Below are positions 7,776 to 13,656 of a stretch of 13,656 nt of DNA, one piece after another. The notes under the pieces are model-generated. The model worked only from the letters and a program-made list of their open reading frames with translations, had not been told where the DNA came from and did not search any database. Numbering within the stretch: position 1 is the first letter of the stretch; every line of letters starts with the position of its first letter. The stretch spans positions 1 through 13,656 of the forward strand of contig CAMLIU010000008.1 of NCBI GenBank assembly GCA_946479995.1, in the 5' to 3' direction. The translations under genes and the position numbers were made by a program. The stretch comes from an uncultured Gemmatimonadota bacterium (GTDB lineage Bacteria; Gemmatimonadota; Gemmatimonadetes; Gemmatimonadales; Gemmatimonadaceae).

Positions 7776-8636
7776 ATGTTTCCCGCGGGGGCGACGGACA
7801 TCCGCACGCGCATGGTGGCGCTGCACGGCGGGCTCCGCCTGCGCGTCGCCGAGAGCGGGGCGGCCGCCGCGCCACCGGTGCTGCTGCTGCACGGGTGGGG
7901 CGCATCCGTCTACATGTGGCGGGCGTGGTTTGCGCCGCTCGCCGCGATGGGATACCGCGTGCTCGCCGCGGACCTTCCGGGTCACGGCCTTTCCGACAAG
8001 CCGGAAGACAGGGCGAGCTATCACCTCGCGTCACTCGTGCAGGTGGTGCGCGAGCTGCTCGACGTCGAACGACTGGGGCGTGTGGACGTCGTGGCCCAGT
8101 CCATGGCCGGGACGATCGCGCTCGAGCTCGCGCTGGCGGGGGAGGGGCGCATCGGGCGGCTCGCGCTCGTGAATCCAGCCTGCTTCGGCGTGATCCCGCT
8201 GCTGCGGATGGCGCCGCTGGTGCGCTTCGACCTCGCCGAACGCCTGATGCCGCGGCTGCTCACGCGTGGAAGCGTGGCTCGCGCGCACCGGCTCGTGTAC
8301 GGTGATCCGTCGCGGATCACGCCGCAGAACGTGGATCAATACTGGGCGCCGTCGCAGTTTCCCGCCTACTCGCGCGCCCTCCGACAGCTGGCGCTCGGTT
8401 TCACCTGGGACCGTCCGTCCGCCGACGCGATGGCGCACCGCATCCGCGCCGGGGGGCGACAGGTGCAGGTGATCCTGGGCGGGCGTGATCGTCTCGTGCG
8501 TGACGCGCGCCCCTACGTGGAGTCGCTCGTCGCGCGGGATGCGCCACTGCACGTGAGCGTCGTGGAGCAGGGAGGCCACGCGGTGAACGAGGAGCTCCCG
8601 AACGACGTGCTGAACCTCGTGACGCTGACGCGTTGA
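7776..8636 (+). CDS. Alpha/beta-hydrolase with intact triad and atypical A-Q-S-M-A elbow
   Basis: A 286-aa alpha/beta-hydrolase, from ATG 7776. Visible features: oxyanion-hole HGWG at 39-42, D-L-P-GHGLSDKP at 66-76, nucleophile S109, acid D238 in GGRDRLV and H268 in GGHAVNEE. The elbow reads A-Q-S-M-A, with Ala at both usual Gly positions; these small residues are tolerated in the family, so activity is expected. The HGWG and GHGLSDKP segments resemble the esterase/epoxide-hydrolase/meta-cleavage-product hydrolase branch; the substrate cannot be told. The frame is open further upstream, into the preceding gene, but ATG 7776 is the first ATG after that gene's stop; ATG 7812 is an alternative. 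Neither has a well-spaced Shine-Dalgarno site, which fits translation continuing from the upstream barrel-protein gene. It is not closely similar to the minus-strand hydrolase at 5058-5879. Confidence 0.9.
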   Translation: MFPAGATDIRTRMVALHGGLRLRVAESGAAAAPPVLLLHGWGASVYMWRAWFAPLAAMGYRVLAADLPGHGLSDKPEDRASYHLASLVQVVRELLDVERLGRVDVVAQSMAGTIALELALAGEGRIGRLALVNPACFGVIPLLRMAPLVRFDLAERLMPRLLTRGSVARAHRLVYGDPSRITPQNVDQYWAPSQFPAYSRALRQLALGFTWDRPSADAMAHRIRAGGRQVQVILGGRDRLVRDARPYVESLVARDAPLHVSVVEQGGHAVNEELPNDVLNLVTLTR

Positions 8637-8683
8637 CGGCGTGGAGGAGGAAGCGCGCGCTGTCAGGGCAGCACTGCGCCACG

Positions 8684-8712
8684 TAGACGCCAGCGTCCGA
8701 ATCGGTTAGATT
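8684..8712 (+). promoter_or_regulatory. Putative housekeeping-type promoter for the DEAD-box helicase
   Basis: TAGACG (8684-8689) and TAGATT (8707-8712) match the -35 and -10 consensus at four positions each, with the ideal 17-nt spacer. Transcription would start near 8719, giving a leader of about 180 nt before ATG 8902. Confidence 0.45.
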
Positions 8713-8736
8713 GAAGGCATCGAGAATCGAAGAGCA

Positions 8737-8886
8737 GGCCGCAAACGGCGGCCGACAGGCTCCCAGGCGGTCGCAGCGCGCGACCGCATCCCTATCCATC
8801 AACGCACCGGTCGAGCGACGGCGTACGCCGTCCAGGGTCCGGTGCATGCGCCGGCCCCGGGAATTCCGGGATCGCGGCCCCGGCGC
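8737..8886 (+). promoter_or_regulatory. Hairpin-rich 5' leader of the DEAD-box helicase mRNA
   Basis: The 265-nt gap after the hydrolase holds no gene but four successive stem-loops before the helicase start. (1) GGCCGC/GCGGCC, 8737-8742/8748-8753. (2) GCGGTCGC/GCGACCGC, 8767-8774/8780-8787, a perfect 8-bp stem. (3) GCACCGG/CCGGTGC, 8804-8810/8839-8845, enclosing a symmetric 6x6 internal loop and the perfect 16-nt palindrome GACGGCGTACGCCGTC at 8817-8832. (4) GCGCCGG/CCGGCGC, 8848-8854/8880-8886, enclosing CCCGG/CCGGG with a GAATT loop. The last ends 8 nt before the AGGA ribosome site (8895-8898). No T-tract follows any stem. Long structured leaders are known for RNA-helicase mRNAs under cold-shock or autogenous control; that role is inferred here. 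Confidence 0.5.
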
Positions 8887-8901
8887 GACGCATCAGGACG
8901 A

Positions 8902-10095
8902 ATGACCGACGACACACAACTGACTCTCGCCGAGCGCGAGGCGGCCGCCGGGCCGGCCCTCAGCTTCGGCGACCTCGAGCTCCATCCGGCGCTGCTCGAC
9001 GCCATCCGTGACGCGGGCTACGAGAGCCCGACGCCAATCCAGCGCGAAGCCATTCCGCTCGCCCGCAAGGGACGCGACATCATGGGGCTCGCGCAGACCG
9101 GTACCGGCAAGACTGCCGCGTTCACCCTTCCCATCCTCGACCGCCTCATCGGCGGCCCGCGGCGCACCCGTGCCCTCATCCTCACCCCCACGCGAGAGCT
9201 GTGCGTGCAGGTGGAGGAGAGCTTCCGGAAGTATGCGAAGTACGCGGAGATCGACGTCATTGCCGTGTATGGCGGCGTGCCGGTGGAGCCGCAGGAGAAG
9301 AAGCTGCGCGCCGGCGTCGACGTCGTCGTTGCCACGCCGGGACGCTTGATCGACCACCTCGAGCGCCAGAACGTGGTGTTCGACGATCTCGAGGTGCTGG
9401 TGCTCGACGAGGCGGACCGCATGCTCGACATGGGATTTGCCCCGCAGATCAACCGCGTCGTCAACGAGATCCCGCCCTACCGGCAGACGCTGCTCTTCAG
9501 TGCCACGATGCCGCCCGAGGTGGAGGCGCTGGCCCGGAAGTACCTGCGCAAGCCGATCGTCGTGCAGGTGGGCGTGCGCTCCGCTGCCGCGAGCACGGTG
9601 ACGCATGCCGTATATCCGGTGCCGCGCGAGAAGAAGAATGCGCTGCTGGTGGAGCTGCTCACCGGGAAGAAGCACGAGTCGGTGCTCGTGTTCACGCGCA
9701 CGAAGCACGGCGCCGATCGCGTGGTGCGCGACCTCGAGAAGGCGGGAGTGAGCGCCACGGCCATGCACGCCGACAAGAGCCAGTCGCAGCGCACGCGCGC
9801 CCTGCAGGACTTCAAGGACGGCAAGACGCACGTCCTCGTGGCGACGGACATCGCGCAGCGCGGGCTGGACATCGAGAACATCAGCCACGTCATCAACTAC
9901 GACGTGCCGCAGCAGGCGGAAGACTACGTGCACCGCATCGGGCGCACGGGTCGCGCCGCGAAGGAAGGGGACGCCTACACCTTCATGGCGCCCGACGAGA
10001 TCGCGATGGTCCGCACCATCGAACGCGTCATCGGCCAGCCGATCCCGCGCGTCTCGGTGCCTGGGTACGACTTCGGGACGGTAGCGGCGGACTGA
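8902..10095 (+). CDS. DEAD-box ATP-dependent RNA helicase, RhlE-like
   Basis: A 397-aa cytoplasmic helicase that unwinds short RNA duplexes using ATP, with roles in ribosome assembly or mRNA decay. All core motifs are present in order: Q-motif (F22 to Q47), motif I AQTGTGKT 64-71, PTREL 96-100, TPGR 145-148, DEAD 169-172, SAT 200-202, then the second RecA domain with VFTRTKHGAD, ATDIAQRGLDI and HRIGRTGR 344-351. It stops soon after the core, without the basic C-terminal tail that many RhlE proteins carry. RhlE is the best subgroup guess, not certain. ATG 8902 is chosen because AGGA lies just upstream; the longer GTG start at 8842 falls inside a hairpin and adds a low-complexity Pro/Arg stretch. 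A structured leader precedes it and an inverted repeat follows its stop. Confidence 0.95.
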   Translation: MTDDTQLTLAEREAAAGPALSFGDLELHPALLDAIRDAGYESPTPIQREAIPLARKGRDIMGLAQTGTGKTAAFTLPILDRLIGGPRRTRALILTPTRELCVQVEESFRKYAKYAEIDVIAVYGGVPVEPQEKKLRAGVDVVVATPGRLIDHLERQNVVFDDLEVLVLDEADRMLDMGFAPQINRVVNEIPPYRQTLLFSATMPPEVEALARKYLRKPIVVQVGVRSAAASTVTHAVYPVPREKKNALLVELLTGKKHESVLVFTRTKHGADRVVRDLEKAGVSATAMHADKSQSQRTRALQDFKDGKTHVLVATDIAQRGLDIENISHVINYDVPQQAEDYVHRIGRTGRAAKEGDAYTFMAPDEIAMVRTIERVIGQPIPRVSVPGYDFGTVAAD

Positions 10096-10110
10096 GGAAC
10101 GGGAAGGCCG

Positions 10111-10161
10111 GAAGGTGGGAATGCCGGAAGGCCAGCAGGCCAGCGGTCAGTTCCCACCTTC
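10111..10161. terminator. Inverted repeat between convergent genes, probable bidirectional terminator
   Basis: GAAGGTGGGAA (10111-10121) and TTCCCACCTTC (10151-10161) are perfect 11-nt inverted repeats with a 29-nt spacer that contains repeated GGAAGGCC/GGCCAG words. The element sits 15 nt after the helicase stop and just beyond the stop of the convergent pseudopilin (10170). It lacks a T-tract. Position favours termination in both directions. Confidence 0.5.
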
Positions 10162-10182
10162 TCACCTTCTCACCTTCCCATC
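10151..10182. repeat. Four tandem octamers TTCYCAYC
   Basis: TTCCCACC, TTCTCACC, TTCTCACC and TTCCCATC follow one another without gaps (minus strand: GAAGGTGAGAAGGTGGGAA type). The first overlaps the right arm of the inverted repeat, and the last two run into the 3' end of the pseudopilin gene, supplying its final codons and stop. This looks like a low-complexity intergenic repeat that has spread into the gene end. Confidence 0.65.
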
Positions 10183-10613
10183 CTCACCCGCCCCAGCCTC
10201 GACACCACGAGCGTCTCGGCGGCGCGTCCTCGCTTCACGACGAGGGTGAGGTTCGAGGCACCGTATCCGAGGCCGCGCACGTCGAAGGCGAGGGAGTCGC
10301 GGGTGGTGGCGAGGACCACGCGATGGGCGTGTGCAAGCGCGTGGACGGCCAGCGGGCGCCCCCGCTCCCGCAGCGCGAGCTCGCCGGTCACCGTGTCGAT
10401 CTTCACGCTCACCACGGCATGCCGCGCCAGCGCCTCGTCCCGCGCCTGCTGGATCACCTCCGCCGCCTCGGCCGCCGCCGTGCGGGCGGCGATGCGGTCG
10501 AGGTAGTGGCCCACCTCCCGCACGGCGATGATGGAGAGGAGGCCGATGATCACCAGCACGATCACCAGCTCGAGAAGCGTGAGCGCAGGGCGCGCGGCAG
10601 GGCGGTATCGCAT
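10170..10613 (-). CDS. Type II/IV minor pseudopilin (GspH/FimT-like), orphan
   Basis: A 147-aa protein from ATG 10613. It has the prepilin N-terminus: a short basic leader (MRYRPAARPA), then LTLLELVIVLVIIGLLSIIAV, with the conserved Glu at mature position 5 and one long hydrophobic helix for membrane anchoring and assembly. Prepilin peptidase would cut after A10; the usual residue there is Gly, so Ala is unusual though tolerated in some pilins. The rest is a small beta-rich domain such as GspH/FimT proteins have. No other pilus or secretion gene lies in this window, so its partners are elsewhere. ATG 10628 would add five residues, and the frame is open further upstream. Its last codons lie in the octamer repeat. 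The exact subfamily is uncertain; the prepilin signature is clear. Confidence 0.85.
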   Translation of the reverse strand: MRYRPAARPALTLLELVIVLVIIGLLSIIAVREVGHYLDRIAARTAAAEAAEVIQQARDEALARHAVVSVKIDTVTGELALRERGRPLAVHALAHAHRVVLATTRDSLAFDVRGLGYGASNLTLVVKRGRAAETLVVSRLGRVRMGR

Positions 10614-10762
10614 GGGCGGACGATGCATCCGCCCGCTGCCGGCGCCGTCATCTGGCGATTGCGAACGGTAGCGATCCCGCGCGCGTAGCACACGTTGACG
10701 GCCACCGCGCAGGAGGCATCTTCTGCGGCGGCGCCTCTCTTCGTCCTCATCCCTCCCGCCCG

Positions 10763-13561
10763 ATGCGATCCCGCTTCGTCTCCGCCCTCGCGCTCCTCGC
10801 CCTTGGCGTGCCGGCTGCCGCCTCCGCGCAGCAGGCCATGGATTCCGCCTACACGGCGCGCATCCGCGAGCTCACCCCCACTGACTCCGTCTGGAAGTTC
10901 ACCACCGAGCTGGTGGACCACCTCCCGGCCTCCACTACGGTGCCGACGCCGCTCAAGGTGCTCGGCTACGTGCCCGGCACCATCGGCCGGCTGGCGTACG
11001 TGGAGGAGCTCAACCGCTACTTCCGCGCAGTGGATGCGGCGTCGCCCCGGGTGAAGGTGTTCTCGCTCGGCGCCAGCGACGAGGGACGCGAGATGATCGC
11101 CGTCGCCATCGCCGACTCGGCGACCATCGCGCGGCTCGACGACTACCGCGCCATGGCGGCGAAGCTCGCCGATCCGCGCTCCACCACGCCGGCGGAGCGC
11201 GCGCGGCTGGTGAAGGAGGCCAAGCCGATCTACTGGCTCACGGGCAGCATCCACAGCCCGGAGACGGGGAGCCCCGAGATGCTGATGGAGCTCGGTTACC
11301 GCCTCGCGGTGGAGGAGACGCCCTTCGTCCAGGACATCCGTGATCACGTGATCACGCTCATCACCCCCGTCACGGAAGTGGACGGCCGCGACCGCGCCGT
11401 GGATGCGGCGAAGCTCTCTCGCTCGCTCGGCCTCGGGCCGCAGGGCGTGTCGCTGACGTACTGGGGGAAGTACACGGCGCACGACAACAACCGGGACGGG
11501 ATGGTGCTGTCGCAGAAGCTGACCCAGCACGTGATGGACGGCTTCGTCCACTGGCGCCCGACGGTGATGCACGACCTGCATGAGTCGGTGGCGTTCCTGC
11601 ACACGAGCACCGGCACCGGGCCGTACAACGACGAGTTCGACCCGATCGTGATCGACGAGTGGCACACGCTCGCCTACCAGGAGATCACGGAGCTCACGAA
11701 GCGCGGTCTCCCCGGCGTCTGGACGCACGGCTTCTACGACGGCTGGGCGCCGAACTACATGCTCGCCATCGCCAACCTGCACAACTCCATCGGCCGCTTC
11801 TACGAGACGTACACGTCGATGAACGCCGACTGCCAGGTGACGAACCTCCCGCCGTCACAGACGGAGCGGCGGTGGGATCGCCCCAGCCCGCCGGTGAACG
11901 GCATCAAGTGGTGCATCCGGAGCAACATCAACTACCAGGAATCCGGTGTGCTCACGGCGCTCAAGTACGTGGCCGATCACGCCGATACCTTCCTCGAGAA
12001 CTTCGCCCTCAAGGCGGAGCGGCAGACGAACAAGGGAAAGCAGTCCGCGCCATATGCATTCGTGGTTCCCCGGGGGCAGCGCCGCTCCGCCGAGGCGGCA
12101 GACCTGGTGAACCTGTTCCGCCAGCACGCCACGGAGATCCAGGTCGCCTCACAGGACTTCACGCTCAAGGGAGAGAAGCCGAAGGATGCCCCGGTGACGG
12201 TGAAGAAGGGCGACTGGATCGTGCGCATGGACCAGCCGTACACGCAGACCGTCCGCACACTGCTCGCCATCCAGCACTTCAAGCCCGATGATCCGTCGCC
12301 GTACGACGACACCGGCTGGACGATCGACGAGCTGCGCCACGTGACGACGCTGAAGATCGCCGACCCCGCGGTGCTGAGCGCGCCGATGACGCCGCTCACC
12401 GGCGACGCGACCGTCGCCGGCGCCATCGCCGGCAGCGGGAGCGTGCTGCTCGTGTCGCACCTGGGTGACTGGCGCTCCGCCGTGCTCCCGTGGAAGACGG
12501 GCCGCGCGAGGGTGTCGGTGGCCGATACTGCGTTCAGCGCGGGCGGGCGGAACTTCGAGCGCGGCACCTTCATCGTGGAGAACGCGGACGCGGAGGCGCG
12601 TGACGCCGTGGTCGCCCTCGGCCTCGATGCCACGGCCACTGGCTCGGCGCCGAGCGTGCGGCGGCACGCCGTGAGCGCCCCCCGCGTGGCGCTCGTGCAT
12701 TCGTGGATCGAGACGCAGAACGAGGGGTGGATCCGCTACGCCTTCGACCGCATGGGCGTGCCGTACACCTACATGGCCGACCAGAAGCTCGTGCAGCCGC
12801 GCGTGCTGGAGAAGTTCGACGTGGTGGTGCTGCCGCACATCAACGGCGCGGCGACGACGATCGTGAACGGGCGCCCCATGGTGGGGCCGGCGATCCCGTG
12901 GAAGAAGACCACGCTCACGCCGAACCTTGGCCGCATCGACCAGACCGACGACACGCGTCCCGGCATGGGCCTCGCCGGTCTCGCGGCCCTCCGCGCGTTC
13001 GTGGAGCGCGGCGGCCTGCTCGTGACGGAGGGGAACAGCTCGCGGGTGCCGATCGAGTTCGGGCTCGTGCCTACGGTGAGCGTGGCCCCGCAGCAGAAGC
13101 TCCTCGCGCGGGGCGGCATCTATCGCGCGCAGCTCGTGAACGGCGGCAGCCCGATCGCCTACGGCTACGAGCGCGCGACGTTCCCGCTGTACTTCAACCA
13201 ATCGCCCCTGCTCAGCGTGCAGGGCGCACAGCGCGGGAGAGGCGCCGAAGGGGTGGACTCCGCCATCACGCAGGCCATCGAACGCCAGCGTGCCCGCACG
13301 ATCGTCCGCTGGACGTCGAAGGCGGACGACCTGCTCGTGTCCGGCCTGCTGGACAACGGTGACGAGATGGCGGGCCGCGCCGTGGTGGTGGATGCGCCGC
13401 TCGGCCAGGGACACGTCGTGCTCTTCGGCACGCGCCCGATGTGGCGCTGGGAGTCGCAGGGCGCGTTCGCGCTCATGCTGAACGCGATGACGAACTGGAA
13501 CGCGCTCGACGTGAACGAACGCGGCCGGAGCTCGGCCGCGCTGGCGAACGACAACCGGTAA
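10763..13561 (+). CDS. Secreted M14 zinc metallocarboxypeptidase with C-terminal GATase1-like domain
   Basis: A 932-aa exported protein. The signal peptide ends at A-S-A|Q (about residue 22). The peptidase domain (about 60-380) shows the M14 zinc motif H164-S-P-E167, an N243-R244 substrate-binding pair in H-D-N-N-R-D, and a later M-H-D-L-H-E-S segment in which H273 (or H270) would be the third zinc ligand. These ligands predict an active metallocarboxypeptidase or related amidohydrolase acting outside the cytoplasm. The C-terminal part, from about residue 640 (RVALVHSW) through VVVLPHINGA and a GGLLVTEG strand, resembles a ThuA/glutamine-amidotransferase-like flavodoxin fold; I see no catalytic Cys, so it may bind rather than catalyse. 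ATG 10763 is chosen because the signal peptide follows at once; there is no Shine-Dalgarno site. The gene is monocistronic or heads the short selenoprotein gene 41 nt downstream. Confidence 0.92.
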   Translation: MRSRFVSALALLALGVPAAASAQQAMDSAYTARIRELTPTDSVWKFTTELVDHLPASTTVPTPLKVLGYVPGTIGRLAYVEELNRYFRAVDAASPRVKVFSLGASDEGREMIAVAIADSATIARLDDYRAMAAKLADPRSTTPAERARLVKEAKPIYWLTGSIHSPETGSPEMLMELGYRLAVEETPFVQDIRDHVITLITPVTEVDGRDRAVDAAKLSRSLGLGPQGVSLTYWGKYTAHDNNRDGMVLSQKLTQHVMDGFVHWRPTVMHDLHESVAFLHTSTGTGPYNDEFDPIVIDEWHTLAYQEITELTKRGLPGVWTHGFYDGWAPNYMLAIANLHNSIGRFYETYTSMNADCQVTNLPPSQTERRWDRPSPPVNGIKWCIRSNINYQESGVLTALKYVADHADTFLENFALKAERQTNKGKQSAPYAFVVPRGQRRSAEAADLVNLFRQHATEIQVASQDFTLKGEKPKDAPVTVKKGDWIVRMDQPYTQTVRTLLAIQHFKPDDPSPYDDTGWTIDELRHVTTLKIADPAVLSAPMTPLTGDATVAGAIAGSGSVLLVSHLGDWRSAVLPWKTGRARVSVADTAFSAGGRNFERGTFIVENADAEARDAVVALGLDATATGSAPSVRRHAVSAPRVALVHSWIETQNEGWIRYAFDRMGVPYTYMADQKLVQPRVLEKFDVVVLPHINGAATTIVNGRPMVGPAIPWKKTTLTPNLGRIDQTDDTRPGMGLAGLAALRAFVERGGLLVTEGNSSRVPIEFGLVPTVSVAPQQKLLARGGIYRAQLVNGGSPIAYGYERATFPLYFNQSPLLSVQGAQRGRGAEGVDSAITQAIERQRARTIVRWTSKADDLLVSGLLDNGDEMAGRAVVVDAPLGQGHVVLFGTRPMWRWESQGAFALMLNAMTNWNALDVNERGRSSAALANDNR

Positions 13562-13577
13562 GCGCTCCCGTTATATT
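13548..13577 (+). promoter_or_regulatory. Putative promoter of the selenoprotein gene
   Basis: ACGACA (13548-13553) and TATATT (13572-13577) are spaced 18 nt apart. The -10 stands out in GC-rich sequence. Transcription would start near 13584, about 20 nt before ATG 13603. The -35 lies in the last codons of the peptidase gene. Confidence 0.45.
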
Positions 13578-13602
13578 TGCCGGGAACGCTCCGGAGCCCA
13601 TG

Positions 13603-13656
13603 ATGAAGATCACGATCGAATACTGCACGATGTGAAGCTACGAGCCGCGGGCCGCC
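13603..13656 (+). CDS. Probable SelW/SelT/SelH-family (Rdx) selenoprotein with in-frame TGA (Sec), 3' truncated
   Basis: Translation from ATG 13603 gives M-K-I-T-I-E-Y-C-T-M, then TGA (13633-13635), then S-Y-E-P-R-A-A in the same frame to the last base. With the TGA as selenocysteine, the protein has a C-x-x-U redox motif after a short beta strand, followed by Y-x-P-R-A, as in the thioredoxin-like SelW/SelT/SelH (Rdx) family; Cys versions carry C-x-x-C here. These proteins are small cytoplasmic thiol redox proteins of roughly 80-100 residues, so most of the gene lies outside. GGAG (13593-13596) is 6 nt before ATG 13603, better than the 3 nt to the adjacent ATG at 13600, so the second ATG is preferred. 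The required SECIS hairpin is not visible: only 21 nt follow the TGA. A 10-residue peptide ending at TGA is the alternative, made unlikely by the motif continuing past the stop. Confidence 0.82.

Noticed and set aside
9201..10688. 495-aa plus-strand open frame through the helicase and pseudopilin
   Set aside because: It overlaps the helicase in another frame and runs antisense through the pseudopilin; no domain is recognisable.
12149..13414. 421-aa minus-strand open frame over the M14 peptidase
   Set aside because: It is antisense to the C-terminal half of a well-supported gene and His/Arg-rich; a shadow.
13441..13635. 64-aa plus-strand frame ending at the TGA of the selenoprotein
   Set aside because: Its first part is an out-of-frame shadow of the peptidase 3' end; only the part from ATG 13603 is meaningful, and there the TGA is best read as selenocysteine.

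Overview
This 13.7 kb window is very GC-rich, densely coded chromosomal DNA. Few genes have a strong Shine-Dalgarno site, and several starts are GTG. The base composition, the PknB-type membrane kinases, the secreted M14 peptidase and the GAAGGTG-type intergenic repeats suggest a Gemmatimonadota-like bacterium. That placement is an inference from gene content, not a computed result. There is no sign of a prophage, IS element, CRISPR array, rRNA or tRNA; it reads as ordinary chromosome with several unusual details.

Layout: (1) 1-736, minus: the N-terminal third of Lon protease, cut by the window edge. (2) 737-942: a divergent control region with a long dyad. (3) 943-5015, plus: two paralogous membrane Ser/Thr kinases joined by a 4-nt GTGA overlap, ending at a hairpin shared with a convergent gene. 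(4) 5058-6317, minus: a small periplasmic LTxxQ (Spy/CpxP-like) protein followed by an alpha/beta-hydrolase whose nucleophile serine is replaced by glycine. (5) 6318-6519: a divergent promoter region with an AT-rich island. (6) 6520-8636, plus: a prenyltransferase/squalene-cyclase-like alpha-alpha barrel protein and a second alpha/beta-hydrolase with an intact triad. (7) 8637-10095, plus: a DEAD-box RNA helicase preceded by a leader of about 180 nt rich in hairpins. (8) 10111-10182: an inverted repeat plus octamer repeats between convergent genes. (9) 10170-10613, minus: an orphan type II/IV minor pseudopilin. (10) 10763-13561, plus: a secreted M14 metallocarboxypeptidase with a C-terminal GATase1-like domain. 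(11) 13603 to the window end, plus: the start of a probable selenoprotein.

The most notable item is the last 54 bases. After the peptidase there is a promoter-like sequence, a GGAG ribosome binding site and an ORF reading M-K-I-T-I-E-Y-C-T-M, then TGA, then S-Y-E-P-R-A-A in the same frame up to the final base. Reading the TGA as selenocysteine gives the CxxU redox motif and flanking residues of the SelW/SelT/SelH (Rdx) family. Ordinary gene calling would stop at this TGA and lose the gene. The SECIS element should lie at or just past the window edge, so it cannot be confirmed here.

Most neighbouring genes have no obvious shared pathway. The linked groups are the kinase pair (translationally coupled), the LTxxQ-protein/hydrolase pair and the barrel-protein/hydrolase pair. 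Lon, the LTxxQ protein, the DEAD-box helicase and a redox selenoprotein all fit general stress and proteostasis roles, but nothing in the sequence shows that they are co-regulated.
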